Positions 37,633 through 50,354 of a stretch of DNA of 64,000 nt are shown one piece after another; within the stretch, counting starts at the first letter, position 1, and every line of letters begins with the position of its first letter. The notes under the pieces were generated by a model. The model was given only the letters and a program-made list of their open reading frames with translations, did no database searches and was not told the DNA's origin. Source of the DNA: Rallus limicola (taxonomy: Eukaryota; Chordata; Aves; Gruiformes; Rallidae); contig JAKCOZ010000040.1 of NCBI GenBank assembly GCA_022605955.1, positions 496,001-560,000 of the forward strand, written 5' to 3'. The position numbers were made by a program, and so were the translations under genes.

Positions 37633-37746
37633 AGAATCATAGACTGGTCTGGGTTGGAAGGGACCCCAAGGGTCCCAGAGCTCCAACCCCCTGCCACAGG
37701 CAGGGACACCAACCTCCAGGCCTGGAGCTACACAAGGTTGCCCAGG
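37633..37746 (-). mobile_element. CR1 LINE, Family B, antisense 3' tail of about 114 bp
   Basis: Runs from 'agaatcatagactggtctgg' to 'acacaaggttgcccagg', then breaks into unique sequence. Only the terminal part survives. The usual 'cccagcc' after the terminal repeat is missing. Confidence 0.9.
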
Positions 37747-38446
37747 ACTAGAAGACAAGGTTTGGTGCACAACGATGCTTAGGGCTCACCAGGCCAGTCA
37801 CTTGCTTGACTACAGGCAACTGCCTTGACTGTCATTTTGACTGTACACCTAGTTGCATCACAGGTCCAAAGAAGTCAGGCCAGGCAACACTTGGAATTGG
37901 GTTTCAATGGATTAACCCTCTGCCCCCGTGGGATTTGTTTCCCAGCACATTTTCTACCTTTACTCAAAGCACTTTCAGCTGTTTAAAAGTATATTAAAAG
38001 TAGAACCAAGTCAGATGTGGCTGTGATCAGGATGCCCCATTCTACCTGCCAGAGAACGTGCTTCACAAGTGTGTGGAAACAGCCATTCTTCAATCTGAAT
38101 CAAAGCCAGACCGATGCTCCAGCACGGAGCTGGGAGGTTCTGTGCTCTTACAGATGCTGTAGCTCAGACAAGGTATCTGAGCAAGGTCTGCTTTCTTTTC
38201 TTTGTTATGGCCTGTGGCAGCACCTGTATGTACTCTGGCATTAAACCTGCCCAACCTCTGTGACAGCTAATCAGATGATGTTTATTAATCTGTCACAACA
38301 GAGGGAAGACAGGATGTAACAACACTAGATGTAAAGGTAGGAGGGTACGGCGGCTGCTGGACTAAGATTCATCCTACAGTCCTGCCATGTTTGCTATAGC
38401 TGAGTATCACTGCCAGGAAGCACTGTTCCCTCGCATCCTCGAGCAT
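37747..38446. other. Unique spacer, no gene seen
   Basis: No repeat or coding signal was recognised in these 700 bp. Confidence 0.4.
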
Positions 38447-39085
38447 ATCACAGACTCACAGGGGTTGGAAGGGCCCTCCAGAGCTCATGGGGTCCAACCC
38501 CCTGCCAAAGCAGCTCCCCAGCTCAGATTGCACAGGGTGGTGTTTCAGACACTGACAAGGGGCTGCCCATGTCCCCTGCATCCCACCCTTCAGATAGTGA
38601 GAACCATTCATCAGGTCCCCCCTTAGTCTTCTTCTCTCCAGGCTGAACAACCCCAGCTCCCTCAGCCTTTCCTCACAGGGGAGATGCTCCAGGCCCTTCA
38701 GCATCTCCCTGTCCCTCCTCTGGACTCTCTCCAGGAGATCCCTGTCTGTTTGATCCCAGGGAGCCCAGCACTGGACACAACACTCCAGCTGGGGCCTGAG
38801 CAGGGCAGAGCAGAGGGGGAGGATCCCCTCCTGTCACCTGCTGCCCACACTCCTCCTGATGCCCCCAGGATCCCATTGTCTCTCTCAGCCCCAGGACACA
38901 CTGCTGGCTCATGGCCACCCTGTCACCCACCAGCACCCCCAGGTCCTTCTCCACAGAGCTCCTCTCCAGCAGGTCACCCCCAGCCTGTCCTGATTCCAGC
39001 AGTTATTCCTTCCCAGGTGCAAGATTCTACACTTGCTTTTGTTGAACCTCATTAGGTTTCTCCCTGCCCAGCTCTCCAGCCTGTC
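38447..39085 (-). mobile_element. CR1 LINE, Family A, antisense, with the same 159-bp internal deletion as 13358
   Basis: It begins 'atcacagactcacagggg' and ends at 'ctctccagcctgtc', truncated about 25 bp earlier than the 13358 copy. The deletion junction ('cacagggtggtgtttcag', about 38541-38546) is the same as at 13463, apart from one extra T. Flanks and 5' ends differ, so these are separate insertions. It also carries the family-wide frameshifts. Confidence 0.93.
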
Positions 39086-42000
39086 AAGATGGGGAAGAAG
39101 ATACTGAATAAGAAAGCCATCATTTTAATTGAAAACACTGACAATTAAGTGGAGGTGCCTGAGAAGGTATTTACACACCATAAGCATGTCACCTCTTTAA
39201 CACAAATCCCAAGTGAGCAGTTCAGAGTCACAACTGAAAAGAGTAAATCAGGAAAAAAAATGTTCCCTTCAAGAAGCCAAAATACTGAAGTATTGACAGA
39301 AAAACAAAGGTTTTAACCAAATTTTTTTTTAAAGGCTGTGGGGAAAAAATCTGCTCTAGTGAAGCTGGAGAGAAGAAAACTAAATCCATGAAGAAATAAA
39401 TTATAAAACTAATTAGTAATATTCTATAAATTTTCTATAGAATATTCTATAATATTCTATTCTATTCACTCATCCAGGCCATAAAGGCAATGAAAATTGT
39501 GTTGGCAAGCCCTGCTTCAGCCCATCTACCCCCATGGCCCTTCTGTGACATCCTCTGGTACAGCATAACTGGTCATGCAAAGAAAGTAATCTGAGGCTGC
39601 CCAGAGTTCATGGTGGGTGAGCAGCAGTTGGCTGAAGCACAGTTGTCTACATAACTTTGCACAACCTTTAAAAACATGAACCTGCTCCAGAGATCTGCTT
39701 CACTTCCTCTGCATCCGTGATTGCTTCACCTGCAAATGGAGTTAGTGAGGAGTTTGCTAAATGGGTTAAGAGGCCTCTTCACTTTTCACTGTGCATCCCA
39801 TACACAGAGACACTCACTGTCCTTCTGCTGAATAGCTGCTTCATAACCTTTAAGAGTTCATTACACCACAAGGCTGTTAAAGTCAGCCTCACTGTCTAGC
39901 TGTCTAGGAACCTACTGAGAGTTTACTGTTGAGCTATATGGAGACACCTAACAGCAAAGGAATTGAGTTCAGAAGTACTTGAAGGCTGGGTACAAAGGGC
40001 AGGAGCTTTCTCTCCAGAGCAGGGTTTTTCAGGTGGCTGAGGAGGATGAAACCACTCCTAATGTCAAAAGAAAAAGCTTAGAGAAACTCCACACCAGGAC
40101 TGTCCCTACCTCCATGGTAACAGGCAGAGGGAAGAGCCAGACAAGAGAATTCCCTCTAGAAAGGGTGTTGTGATGGAGAAAATCCTGAAGGCATCAAAGC
40201 CTGCAAGTTGGAGAGGGAAAGCTGTTTGATGCTTGAGGAGGTTTTTTCCCAGCACTGGAGTATATAAAAATGACTGAGGTTTCTGGGATGGTTTCTGGGA
40301 CCTTTGTGTATGTACATGTTACCCCAGTCATATATTGTACTTCTACAGAAGGGTTAACTAATCACAAAGCTACTGCTGATTAATGACTATTACCAGAGCT
40401 GATGGGGACTCTACAACCATGGCAGGTGCTTTATTCCTGCCTCAGAGGGCCACAGCTTAATTTGGGGAGAGAAAAGACTAGTGGGGTGAAGGGAAGGGGA
40501 AGGGTGCAGCAGTCTTGCAGCCTTTATGTGCACTACCTTGAAAACAGGGAGAGTGGCAGTGGGTAACAGGAGAATTTGGAATTAAACACTTCTCAATCAG
40601 TTAGGACATCACGACTCCTGCATACGTAGCAAGTCCTAGTTCTGTCTTCATGATCCTCAGCATAAGCCAGAAGCACTTGTTGAAATGATGAGGGTGATAG
40701 AGTATAAATCTAGTTCCTACACTGGAGCAGAGCACAGGGCTCGCTGGGGCTGTTGGCATTGCTGTCACACCAGGACAAGACCTGCACCAGCAGCCAACCC
40801 CCCTTCTGCCAGGTACCACATGGGAAAGGAGTGCAGACATTTCCCAGATTATTTTTCTATATACCTGATTAAAAAGAGCCCAGAGAGGCCACCCTGCTTT
40901 GAAAACCACACCTGAACACAGCACTTGCAACCTGGAAGATCAGACACTGTCTAAAATACAGCTCAGAATCAGGCCCTGATTTGGGGGGGACTATTTCTCC
41001 TCCCCTACAGTGCAATAAGAGCAACCACTCCCTGAACACATCCTGTCAGGTCATTCAAATCTCTCTTGGGACCAACTCTCTGCTCCTGTAAAGGCAGAGA
41101 TGTTCTCTCCTCCCAGGCTTCAAGAAAGCCTTAGAGCAAGGATATCAGGTCTGGCTTTTTTTTTTCAAAAACTGATTGCTATCAGACTTCAGGTCAGGGC
41201 TGATGGATAGATGCTTCCAAGACTTTCTTGGGAAACCAGGTGGAAAATGTCACTGAGCATAAACCATCATGTGTACTCCAGAATCAGGAGCTGCCCTAGC
41301 AGGGGAGATAGGCAGTTCAGTGAGACATCCCTGGAAGCAGAATGTAACTCAGATTTTTCCTCATTTAACTCATTTCACCACTGGGCAGAAGGGGAGCCAT
41401 GGTCAGTAATTCCTCAGATCAGAAATTCATTATCAGGCTAAAGCCCTCTTCTGTGATTAATAAACTGATGTGAAAACCTGAATATTTGAGTTCAGGATAA
41501 AAGGACTTAGAAAGTTTCCAGGCAAGATTTTCTGCCACTCTGAGTGACAGAGAAAACAGGACACATCCCTAGTTTAATTCTGGGCAGTGAGATGAGCTAT
41601 GCATTGCTCTTTGATATTGCTCATCCCTCATCTATTTGCCTAGTTTCCAGCCTTTCCCATTCTCTCAGTCCTTGCTTTGAGTATATAGCTCCTTGTGCTT
41701 TCCAGCTGATAACAACAGCCCTGAAGACAGCAGCAGGCAAAGGCCAAGCCTGGCCTGAAAATCTACCAAGGACAAGTTCATGCATAAAGAAACAATAAAA
41801 ACCTTCTTTTCTACCCAGTGGTTTTCTTAGAAATAAGAGTTATTGATGCCAGAGGGGCTTCAAGAGAGTCATTCAGCAAAAAAAATGCCATGAGAAATCA
41901 CTGCACTGGGACCACTGGGAACCGCTGCATTTGAGAACATCTACAAATCATTCAGCATTAGAAGGTGGGCAGAACCAGTGGGTAGAAAACCTTTGGAAAG

Positions 42001-44225
42001 AGCCACATCCTTATTCCTGGTGTGAATATTTACTGACAAAGAGAATTCATTTTCTTAAACCCGTTAGCATCAAAACAAAGGGACAATCCATGTGGAACCA
42101 AGAGGTCTCATTAGCTGGAGGCTTCAGAACCTTCAGATGAGATTTGTTTGTATTCAAAAAGAAATAGTGAAAAAATAAATTAACATCCCCTCCCCTCCTT
42201 CCCCCACATACATCATGGTAATATACTTGTAGACTCTGCAAGGATGGGAACCACCAGCTCTCTGCAGATAGTGATGGATGGCAAAGTTCATGTACTGCAG
42301 AAAGAGGTGCTTTGGTCTGAGCACAAAGCAGTTGCTGCCCCTCTGGATATCTGTAAATACTGATAGCAGTTCTCTAGGTAATTACACCAAACTTGGGCCG
42401 TATGTTTAATTGCACAGCCCAAAATTCCCATGCTGAAGTGCTTATGGACCCTTTGCTCCTCAACCTGGACTGCTCCAGGTATCTCTCATCTCTTCTTTCT
42501 TGCTAGCAGTGTCCTCTCTGCTCCTCATTTCTCTGCACTTTAGGCAATCAGCAATCATTTCTTCAGAGGCTCTTGACTGGACAGGGCAGATTTGCTGCTG
42601 GTGCCCAGCAGCTGCACTGGCAGCACCTGGGTGCTGGGGTACCACTGGCTCCATCCGTGCTCAGGACTGGCACTTCCCACTGTCTCAGCACCAACCTCAA
42701 AGCTCTCATGTTATAGGAAAACTGCAAACATGATCTCTGAAAAAAGGAAATGATGATGCAGCTTCTATAGCAGAGGTCATTCCCTCTGCAGACCCCACCA
42801 GCAGCCACTCTGCAGAGCTTATCTCTTTATAGTTCCAGCTTTTTGGGTTTCTTTGCAATTTAAAAATACACTAATAAAATTCCCCATCATTCAGGAGTTT
42901 CACTGGTTTGGTTGTACTTAAACTTTAATCCTTTCTCTTGTCTCCACTCTGTCACTCACTTCCCATTCCCCACTTTTCAGAAGCCCCACACTAGCACATC
43001 TTCAAAAGTATAATGATATTTTCCTGGGTTTTCTGGTTACTTTTTGTATTTCAGCCAGCTCAGCAGACAAACCATTTCTCATTCCCTACCTTCACCACAG
43101 CATCCTCAGTTCTTTAACCACTTCATTCTACCTGGCTCTCACAGAAACAAAGAAGTCTTTGGATTTTCTATGCATTTTTCTTGAGAATCACACAATCACT
43201 AAATTTCCAGGTCTTAATGCTTTGATTAGCAAAACTGAACAGATACCTAATAGAAAGGCATCATTTTATCCAGGGGTTCTTGAACCTTTCTGTGTTTACT
43301 TTTTGATCTTCAGAAAGACAAAACCTTCTGTTTAAGTGTAAATTAATTGGCAGGGCTCCTTTCAACACTCTCCAACTCTCCATGCAGCTCTCAGCTGGTA
43401 ATGTATGTTCTCCACCCTTTGGACTTCTAGACTGACTTTCATCTGGAGATCTCAAAGTGCTTTGCAAAGGACTCATTAATAAGTTCAGCATAGCTCTCAG
43501 TGAGGCAGGTAAACTTGACAAGTGAAAGTGCTAACATTCTTGCAAGAATCAACACAGATAATAAATTCCCTAAACATCCTGGACAATCTCCAGACCCACA
43601 GGAGTTTTCATGCTCTTTGGTTTAACCTGCTATGCTTGACCTTGCTCCGTGGAATGCAGCACAAGGGCAGCTTGGCTCAACACACAGGTCTCTGCAGATG
43701 TTTTAGTCCCTGATGGATAATTCTGCATTAAACTGTGGATTGAGTGATTCCCAAGGAGCCAGACACTTTAACTAAACAAGCACCAAAAAAAAAAAAATTA
43801 AAAAAAAATTATTATTCTCTCTAGACAAACAAAAAAAGTCTGAAAAACTTAAAGCTTGAGCCCAGCAAGTTCTTCTGAACTTCTGTAGAACTTCCAGCCC
43901 AAAGCCACACACACTCTGGTTTTATTCATGGGCCTTTTCCCCACCACACATTATTTTATCTCATGTAATACTAGATGTAGGTATCTCAAATAACTGCAAT
44001 AAATTTCCACATGCTTTGTTCAAATACTATTGACATTTGAATGTGATCAGTAAGGTGGGATTCATCAAACAGGGCTGTCTGTGAAATGGGATACTGAATG
44101 CTGACATCTACTCTATGAGAATACAATTCCTACTCTGAGCTGCACTGCCCACACAAGCATTGGTCACTCGAAATACCCCTTAGCACACGTCAAAAGTAAA
44201 GCTACTTATTATTAAACATCTCAGT
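39086..44225. other. 5.1 kb of unique sequence, no gene recognised
   Basis: It contains an AT-rich repeat patch at 39410-39470 and A-rich runs at 43787-43812. No CR1, LTR or recognisable exon was seen on either strand. Confidence 0.45.
39418..39468 (+). repeat. TTCTA-type low-complexity repeat containing a perfect 11-bp inverted repeat
   Basis: Arms 39418-39428 and 39436-39446 (aatattctata / tatagaatatt) are exact reverse complements around a 7-base spacer. They are followed by more 'atattctat' units. This is probably simple-sequence expansion and not a structured RNA. Confidence 0.85.
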
Positions 44226-44387
44226 AGAATCATAGAATCCCAGACTGGTCTGGGCTGGGAGGGACCCCAAGGGTCACAGAGCTCCAACCCCCTGCCACAG
44301 GCAGGGACACCAACCTCCAGGCCTGGAGCTACACAAGGTTGCCCAGGGCCCCAGCCAACCTGGCCTTCAACACCCCCAGGGATGGGG
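44226..44387 (-). mobile_element. CR1 LINE, Family B, antisense tail
   Basis: Runs from 'agaatcatagaatcccagac' to 'caacacccccagggatgggg', then unique sequence. About 160 bp of the 3' end. Confidence 0.9.
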
Positions 44388-46548
44388 TACAAACACCATT
44401 GTTTCAAGACTCAGGCACATGTGATACTTGTGCACTTTTAGTGCACATCCAAGAGACTTCTCCCCCTCCTCGTTATCCTGCTGACTTGCTGTTTGGACAT
44501 TTATCAGTTCTGGTACAAGTTCACATGCTTGGGTGGCGTTCCCAAAAGAGGATCTAAGCTTAGGGGGAGAAACTTGGTTTCAAACCCAGCCTTCTTCTTG
44601 TGGAAATGTTCCCCCTGAAGTACCCCTGTCCCTTATCAAAGGGCCTATTCTACAGCCAAGCTACGCTCAACCTCCCGTCACAGGGACGTGTCTCCCCTGT
44701 CTCACAACCCAAAGACATGAGACGGGCCCTGTTTACACAGCCCCACTCTTGGCAGAGGTTCCCTTTTTCATGACCCTGTGCCTAGCCCATCATCTTTTTC
44801 CTGAAAAGGCAAACTCATCAGTTTAGTTAAATCCACCTCTGGAAACGTGTTTGCACATCATACAGTGGAAGAATCTGGACAAGTCGTTTCAGAAACCCCA
44901 ACAACCTGAGCGCAGATAGATGCTTTAGGATGATTACTGCTCCCAAACAGGAGGCTCCAGAGCTTACAGCTGCTGAATCAAACCCATTAGCAAGTGTACT
45001 ACAACCCTTGGTCAGAGATGAAGCAGAGCAATCTCCTGGTGCTCTTTCACCAGCAAGACCTCCAGTCAGCATCCCAACACCACCACCATCATCATCCCCA
45101 GCTCCAAGTGAGAGAGCTGTATGTCTTACCCAGCATTCTGCTCTGGTTTTGAGTTACACACTTCCCTCATTCCCTTCACACTTCTGGAGTCTTTTCAGAC
45201 TCAAACCTCCCTTGCGTGGTGCCCTTTGCACTGGTTGCAGCTCATGTGTTCTCACTGCAATCAGTTCATCACAGCCCTCACTGGCTGAAGCCAAATGGGG
45301 ACTGACAGCTCTGAGTCTGTTGAGGAAGCGGGGTTGTCATCTCTGAGCATTTTGGCTTGCTGACAATGCCCTGGGCTAGAAGACGCTCCCATCACTTTGA
45401 ATTACCATCACCCATGCTCCACAGATGCAGGAGCTGTTCACAAGAGGTGACCCTTAAAGCCCTGCTGTGGCAGGAGACGCTTCTCCAGTTGTTGAATGCA
45501 TAAAGTCACTTTTGGGAAGTGACATGGCAAAGTGCAAAATAGCTCCACACACGCATGCCCAGTCCCCCATACACACCCTCCTGTGTCCTCAGACATGAAG
45601 AGGGATTGCAGGTACTCATGCTCTGAAGAGCCACCTGCCTCATGGCCTGCTGCTTCCACTTTGAGAATGCAGATCCCTCTCCTGAAGGTTAGTTATAATT
45701 CACATTAATGTTTCCATCCTGGAGGCACTGCAAATGAGGAACATATGCCACAGACATCATTTAAAGAGTAGCTGTTGTGTTTATAGGTTGATTCAGTGCT
45801 CTTACATATGGCTTGGCAGTCACATGTGTGGTGGATGGAGATCTGTAGCCCCACGCTGTGTAATCCAAGCTCTGTCCATAGGTGGGTAAGAACTGGTGTC
45901 CTGCTTCCTGGGACCCCAACAAGCCAGAATGGCAGAACTGGGATTCTGAAGGTAAACCTCCTGCAAAGCTGGGATGCCTGTTCTGAAATGTAAAGCTTCC
46001 CACATTCACTTTAATTCCAGTGCAGGAGAGGTTCTGTGCATATATGCTAAATTAAATCATGCTTGGCTTGCTTCCTCCTATACAGACAATGCAGACACTA
46101 TATGATAAAGCCAAAACATGTTCTCATGATCTCCCAAAGAAGTTGATGAATGTCAGCATCATGCCAGGGAACGCAGAGCTGGTGTTTCCCCCACAGAAAA
46201 TAGCTCCCATGCAGTATTTCTGACATACCTTTTCAAACACCTCTGGTTCTGCTAGGCAGCTTGAGAAAAGTGAGCTTTGCTGTCTGTGGACCTGCAATAT
46301 CTCCCCTGCATGAGCACTTCTCAAAACTAAGAGAGCTGCTCTCAGAATCCCATTAATGAGACTGGTAGGACCAAGCTTCGTGCTTTGACACATCAAAAAT
46401 TAATTAAGCTTCTCATTGGTATCTGTAGGAGTCCAGTAACTAAATCTCATGCTGGGCTTTGGATCTGATGCTGTGCTCTGGAACCATGGATTATTTTTGC
46501 TGAGATGCACTAGAAGATGGTACCAGGTATCCCTGCCCTCAAAAGGGA
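44388..46548. other. Unique sequence with two weak exon-like open frames
   Basis: No transposon was recognised. The plus frame 44930-45346 has a proline/serine-rich part (PPVSIPTPPPSSSPAPS). The minus frame 45761-46009 follows a fair splice-acceptor-like 'ccagctttgcag'. Neither could be matched to a known protein, and both may be chance frames. Confidence 0.3.
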
Positions 46549-46560
46549 GGTTAGAAGTAA

Positions 46561-46608
46561 ATGAACTTTTAAGGTCCCTTCCAACCCAAACCATTCTCTG
46601 ATCTATGA
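46561..46608 (+). mobile_element. Probable CR1 3' tail fragment, about 48 bp
   Basis: 'ttaaggtcccttccaaccca' followed by 'aaccattctctgatctatga' matches the common end of avian CR1 elements. Too short to assign to a family. Confidence 0.5.
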
Positions 46609-49390
46609 AACTGGAAGCAAAGAGGGTGTCTTAATTTAAAAGCACCTGAACATTATTTACTTCAGAGAACTAAAATCTTTCATTGGATGTACCAAGACCT
46701 GCAAATTTATACTTTAATTTGTCACCTTATCCTTATTTCTACAGCCAGAGAAGGATAGAAGAATTATTGGGTTTGGAAGTGCCTATTTCCACTAATTCTG
46801 AAAACAGCATCATTCTTCAGTAGATGCCTGGATGAGCTGAATATCCCTTCCCCACATTTAACATCCAGCATAAAACCACTTCAGAAGCAAAGGAACAATG
46901 CCAGCCTGATTCCCTACAGACGGGTGCCCTACAGATGGAGTCTTCTAGCAATCACAGATCATACCTTCATGCAAGCTTAAGAGCCTCTTATGACTAGTAG
47001 GTGACTTCATGCCATCGCCAGCTCCTCAGTGGAGACCCTTATTGGGCCTCTTGCCTGTATCTAGCTTCTGATTGTCACAAAATTCATAGGACCTTTATTA
47101 TCTTTGAGATCTTTAATTCTTTGCCAAATTCACATGGGCTTGGCTGATGGGTTCAAAACACACTAATGAAAAGAAACAGGGAGACATGTGCACAGGCAGC
47201 CCACACACATCAGTCTCATTTTCTTAGAAAATTAAGCTGGAGAATCTGAAAAAAAGTCTTATGAAGTTCAGAATTCCTATTTCACCAGAAATTAACATCT
47301 GACAATTCATTTTCAAGATACAATACTTCATTAAACAGGAATGCTGTAAGAGATCAGCTTTCTAAAAATACTCCTTAGTTTCAGAGAAGGAATTATGTTC
47401 CAGTTTATATTAGTTTTATTATTTCCCCCATTATTTCATGAAACACTCTGCTCTCACTGGCACAGATAATATGACATCATATAAGAGTTAATGTAGTCTG
47501 GTTTTTAGGGTTTTTTTCACATCATTAAGTGCTGCTGCTATTCAGCACTGATTGAAATGTCTCATCTCTTTCTAGATGAAAATGTCTGCAGCTTGGTGTA
47601 ATCAAACAGTTTGACACTTTACAGTATAAACAGGAAATATTGGGATGTAGAAAAGATGAGCTTTTTCAATCAGTGCTAAGTAACTGCCACACTTATTTGA
47701 AGTATTACACACTTTTTGTGTTGGATATTCCTTAATAGCAGTGGCTGCTAAGGTCTCCTTATTGACAAACAATGAAATATTAAATAATATAAATAGAAAA
47801 AAGGCACAATATAAATGCTGGGAAAGTGAAACAAGGGAAGAATGTGCATATAGGAATACATAAAGTTATTAAATATTTTCTAAAAGGAACTTTTCATTAA
47901 AATCAAACCAGGCTTTTGCATTGGGAAGGAGCATTCAGGTAGCTACAGCTGAATGAAGTGTGATACTGAGCTCTGAACTGGGCAACTGTTTCAGAGAAAC
48001 TGGTCAGCAACTTGACCTCATTTCTTCCCCCCTTGTGGGTAATCTCCAAAGGTGTCCAGAGCTTGGAGCTCCACTCACTATAGAGGAAGCTGACAGAAAC
48101 AAAAGATGAAGGAGATAATTAAAGCAGACATCTAAAACAGGGATGTCCCCCAGGGTCAGCGTTAACACCTCTAATCCAGTGCTAGGTCATCTGTCAATAC
48201 CTGTTCCTCTATTAATGTGCCAAATGAATGGAAGGAGCCTTACAAGGAAAGGTGCAAAGAATCTGTAAATATGAACAGTGTAAATAAATCCATGTTCACC
48301 TAGGCCCATTTTTATGGTTCCTGAAGCTGTCACAGCAAGCACTGATAACCCTTCTGCTCCAGGCATCTCGACATCTATCCCTCTGCAACTCTCCTTAACA
48401 CTTTCCTCAAACACCCATCACTGTCTGTGTTTCAGGGATCTTAAGGTCAGCACTGTTACCAGAGGTTAAACCATCAGCTCCTGGTGATTTATGCCCTGCC
48501 CTGTCCCCACCACCCCTGAAGAAAATACTTGACTGCAAATGACATCTCTGTCAATGTGCTGTGTTCTGAACTCAGAATAGCCACATCCCTTGAGTCACAA
48601 AATACTGGCCAGGAAGAGGGGCATTTTGTTCTGGGATTTTTGAAGGGAGAGGGAGGCATTTACAGAGCCACCTGAATCACTTGCAGCATGGAGAACTGTC
48701 AATATAAAGGCAGCTCTGGACCACTTGCAAAGGCAAGAGGAAGGGTTGGAAGGGAACTGTTGGTCACCCCCAAGGACCATCTTGGCATACACACATGGCT
48801 AAGAAGAACCAGGTATGCATAGAATGAGCCCTCTTAGACTTTGCCAGGTGCCCTGCATCACTCAGAACGATGAGGCTGTGCGTATGGGGGAGTTTCTGGG
48901 TCAGACATTTGGGGAAGAGCAAGGTGCAGGTCTGGTGTTCGCTGAGAACTGAAAGGCTTCTTGGGAAAACAACAGCTGGCTGGGAAGAATCAGAATGATT
49001 GGACAAACCCAACAAGAACCCAACACGGCATCCTGCAGGTCTCCCTGCCTTTGTGCAGTCACTATGGAAACCGCCAGGCTAGGCCTGCTGAGGAGATGAT
49101 GAATATTCAGGGTGCTAAATCCCTCAAGGCTTCCCCTATGTGTCTGAGCACACCAGTCATATCTGCACATTGTCAAGCACACGTCATCTGGAAGCAAGGA
49201 TACACTGGTGAAGGATGAGACCTGAAGTGTGCCTGTGAATGCTCTACAGGCTGCTCCAAGACAAGCACAGATTATGGATCTTTCTTAAGTTGCCTCCTGA
49301 GCCTCTCCTGGGCCTTTCTTGCAAGGAAAGGCAGCAGTGCAGGGCTGGTCATTTGGATTTGACTGTGATCAGCATGCTGCTATCAGGTCC
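46609..49390. other. Unique AT-rich sequence, no gene recognised
   Basis: No repeat was recognised. The part 47400-47720 is AT-rich and contains several TAAT- and octamer-like words, and may be a conserved non-coding element. No coding signal was found. Confidence 0.35.
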
Positions 49391-49535
49391 TCTCTTCCTT
49401 CCTTTAGCTTTAATCCATCCCCCTTGTCCTGCCATTATCTACCCTTTTAATAAGCTGATTCCCCTCCTGTTCCTCTGCTCCCTTCAGGTACTGGAAGGCT
49501 GCAATTTAGTCCCCCCACAGCCTTCTCTTCTCCAG
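49391..49535 (-). mobile_element. CR1 LINE, Family B', internal antisense fragment lacking its 3' end
   Basis: 'ctttagctttaatccatccc' through 'agctgattcccctcctgttc' to 'ccttctcttctccag'. It matches the middle of Family B/B' elements but has no terminal repeat and no 3' UTR. CR1 insertions normally keep the 3' end, so this one was probably cut by a later deletion or rearrangement. Confidence 0.88.
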
Positions 49536-49848
49536 AAGATCATCAGTCCAACAATTCCCATCCTATGCTAAGGAGATGCTAAGGGTCCACTCCTCCCCTC
49601 CAAACCCATTTCAAGTGAAATGCAAAAAGCTGTCCCATAAAAGGGTACATTTACATTAATGAAAAGAGATTGCCATCTATCACTATGAGCAAAATCAGCA
49701 TCTTTGCCTGAAGTGCCTCAAGTTCATGAGTTCGCAGGTTCTGCTGAAGTTTCCAATCTGCTTTACACAGGGGTTGTAAGGGGGAGCTTTGCTGTACTCC
49801 AGACAGAGCCTGGGAAGCCCGTGATTCTTGGCCCTGAACTCAGCATTA
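49536..49848. other. Unique spacer, no gene seen
   Basis: 313 bp without a recognised repeat. Confidence 0.4.
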
Positions 49849-50354
49849 GTGAGGCTGCACCTCAAGTGCTGGGTCCAGCTCTGGGCTCCTCACCATCAGA
49901 AGGACATGGAGGTCCTGGAGTGAGTCCAGAGAAGGGCAACCAGGCTGGGGAAGGGGCTGGAGGGCAAATCCTCTGAGGAGCAGCTGAGGGAGCTGGGGGG
50001 GTTCAGCCTGGAGAAGAGGAGGCTGAGGGGAGACCTTCTCCCCACCTCCCCTGCCCTGCCAGGAGGGTGCAGAGAGGTGGGCGCTGGTCTCTTCAGCCAG
50101 GAGACAGGAGCTGGGACAAGGGGCAATGGGCTCAAGCTGCCCCAGGGCAGGGTCAGAGCAGATGGGAGGGCAAAGTTCTTCCCTGGCAGAGTTGTGGGGC
50201 TGTGGCCCAGGCTGCCCAGGGAGGGGCTGAGTCCCCTTCCCTGGGTGTGTTTACCAGAGGGGAGATGAGGTGCTCAGGGATCTGGTTTAGCTTGGGATGG
50301 GAATGGGTGGACTTGATGATCTTAAAGGTCTTTTCCAACCTGGTGATTCTGTGA
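49849..50354 (+). mobile_element. CR1 LINE, Family C, 5'-truncated
   Basis: It begins 'gtgaggctgcacctcaag' and ends 'caacctggtgattctgtgat'. It is very similar to the copy at 33495 over the shared region (for example 'ggtgggcgctggtctcttca' in both), with only scattered substitutions. The two copies probably come from the same recent source. Confidence 0.92.

Noticed and set aside
39418..39446. Hairpin that might be a microRNA precursor
   Set aside because: Arms are only 11 bp and lie within TTCTA-type simple sequence; a precursor needs a much longer stem.
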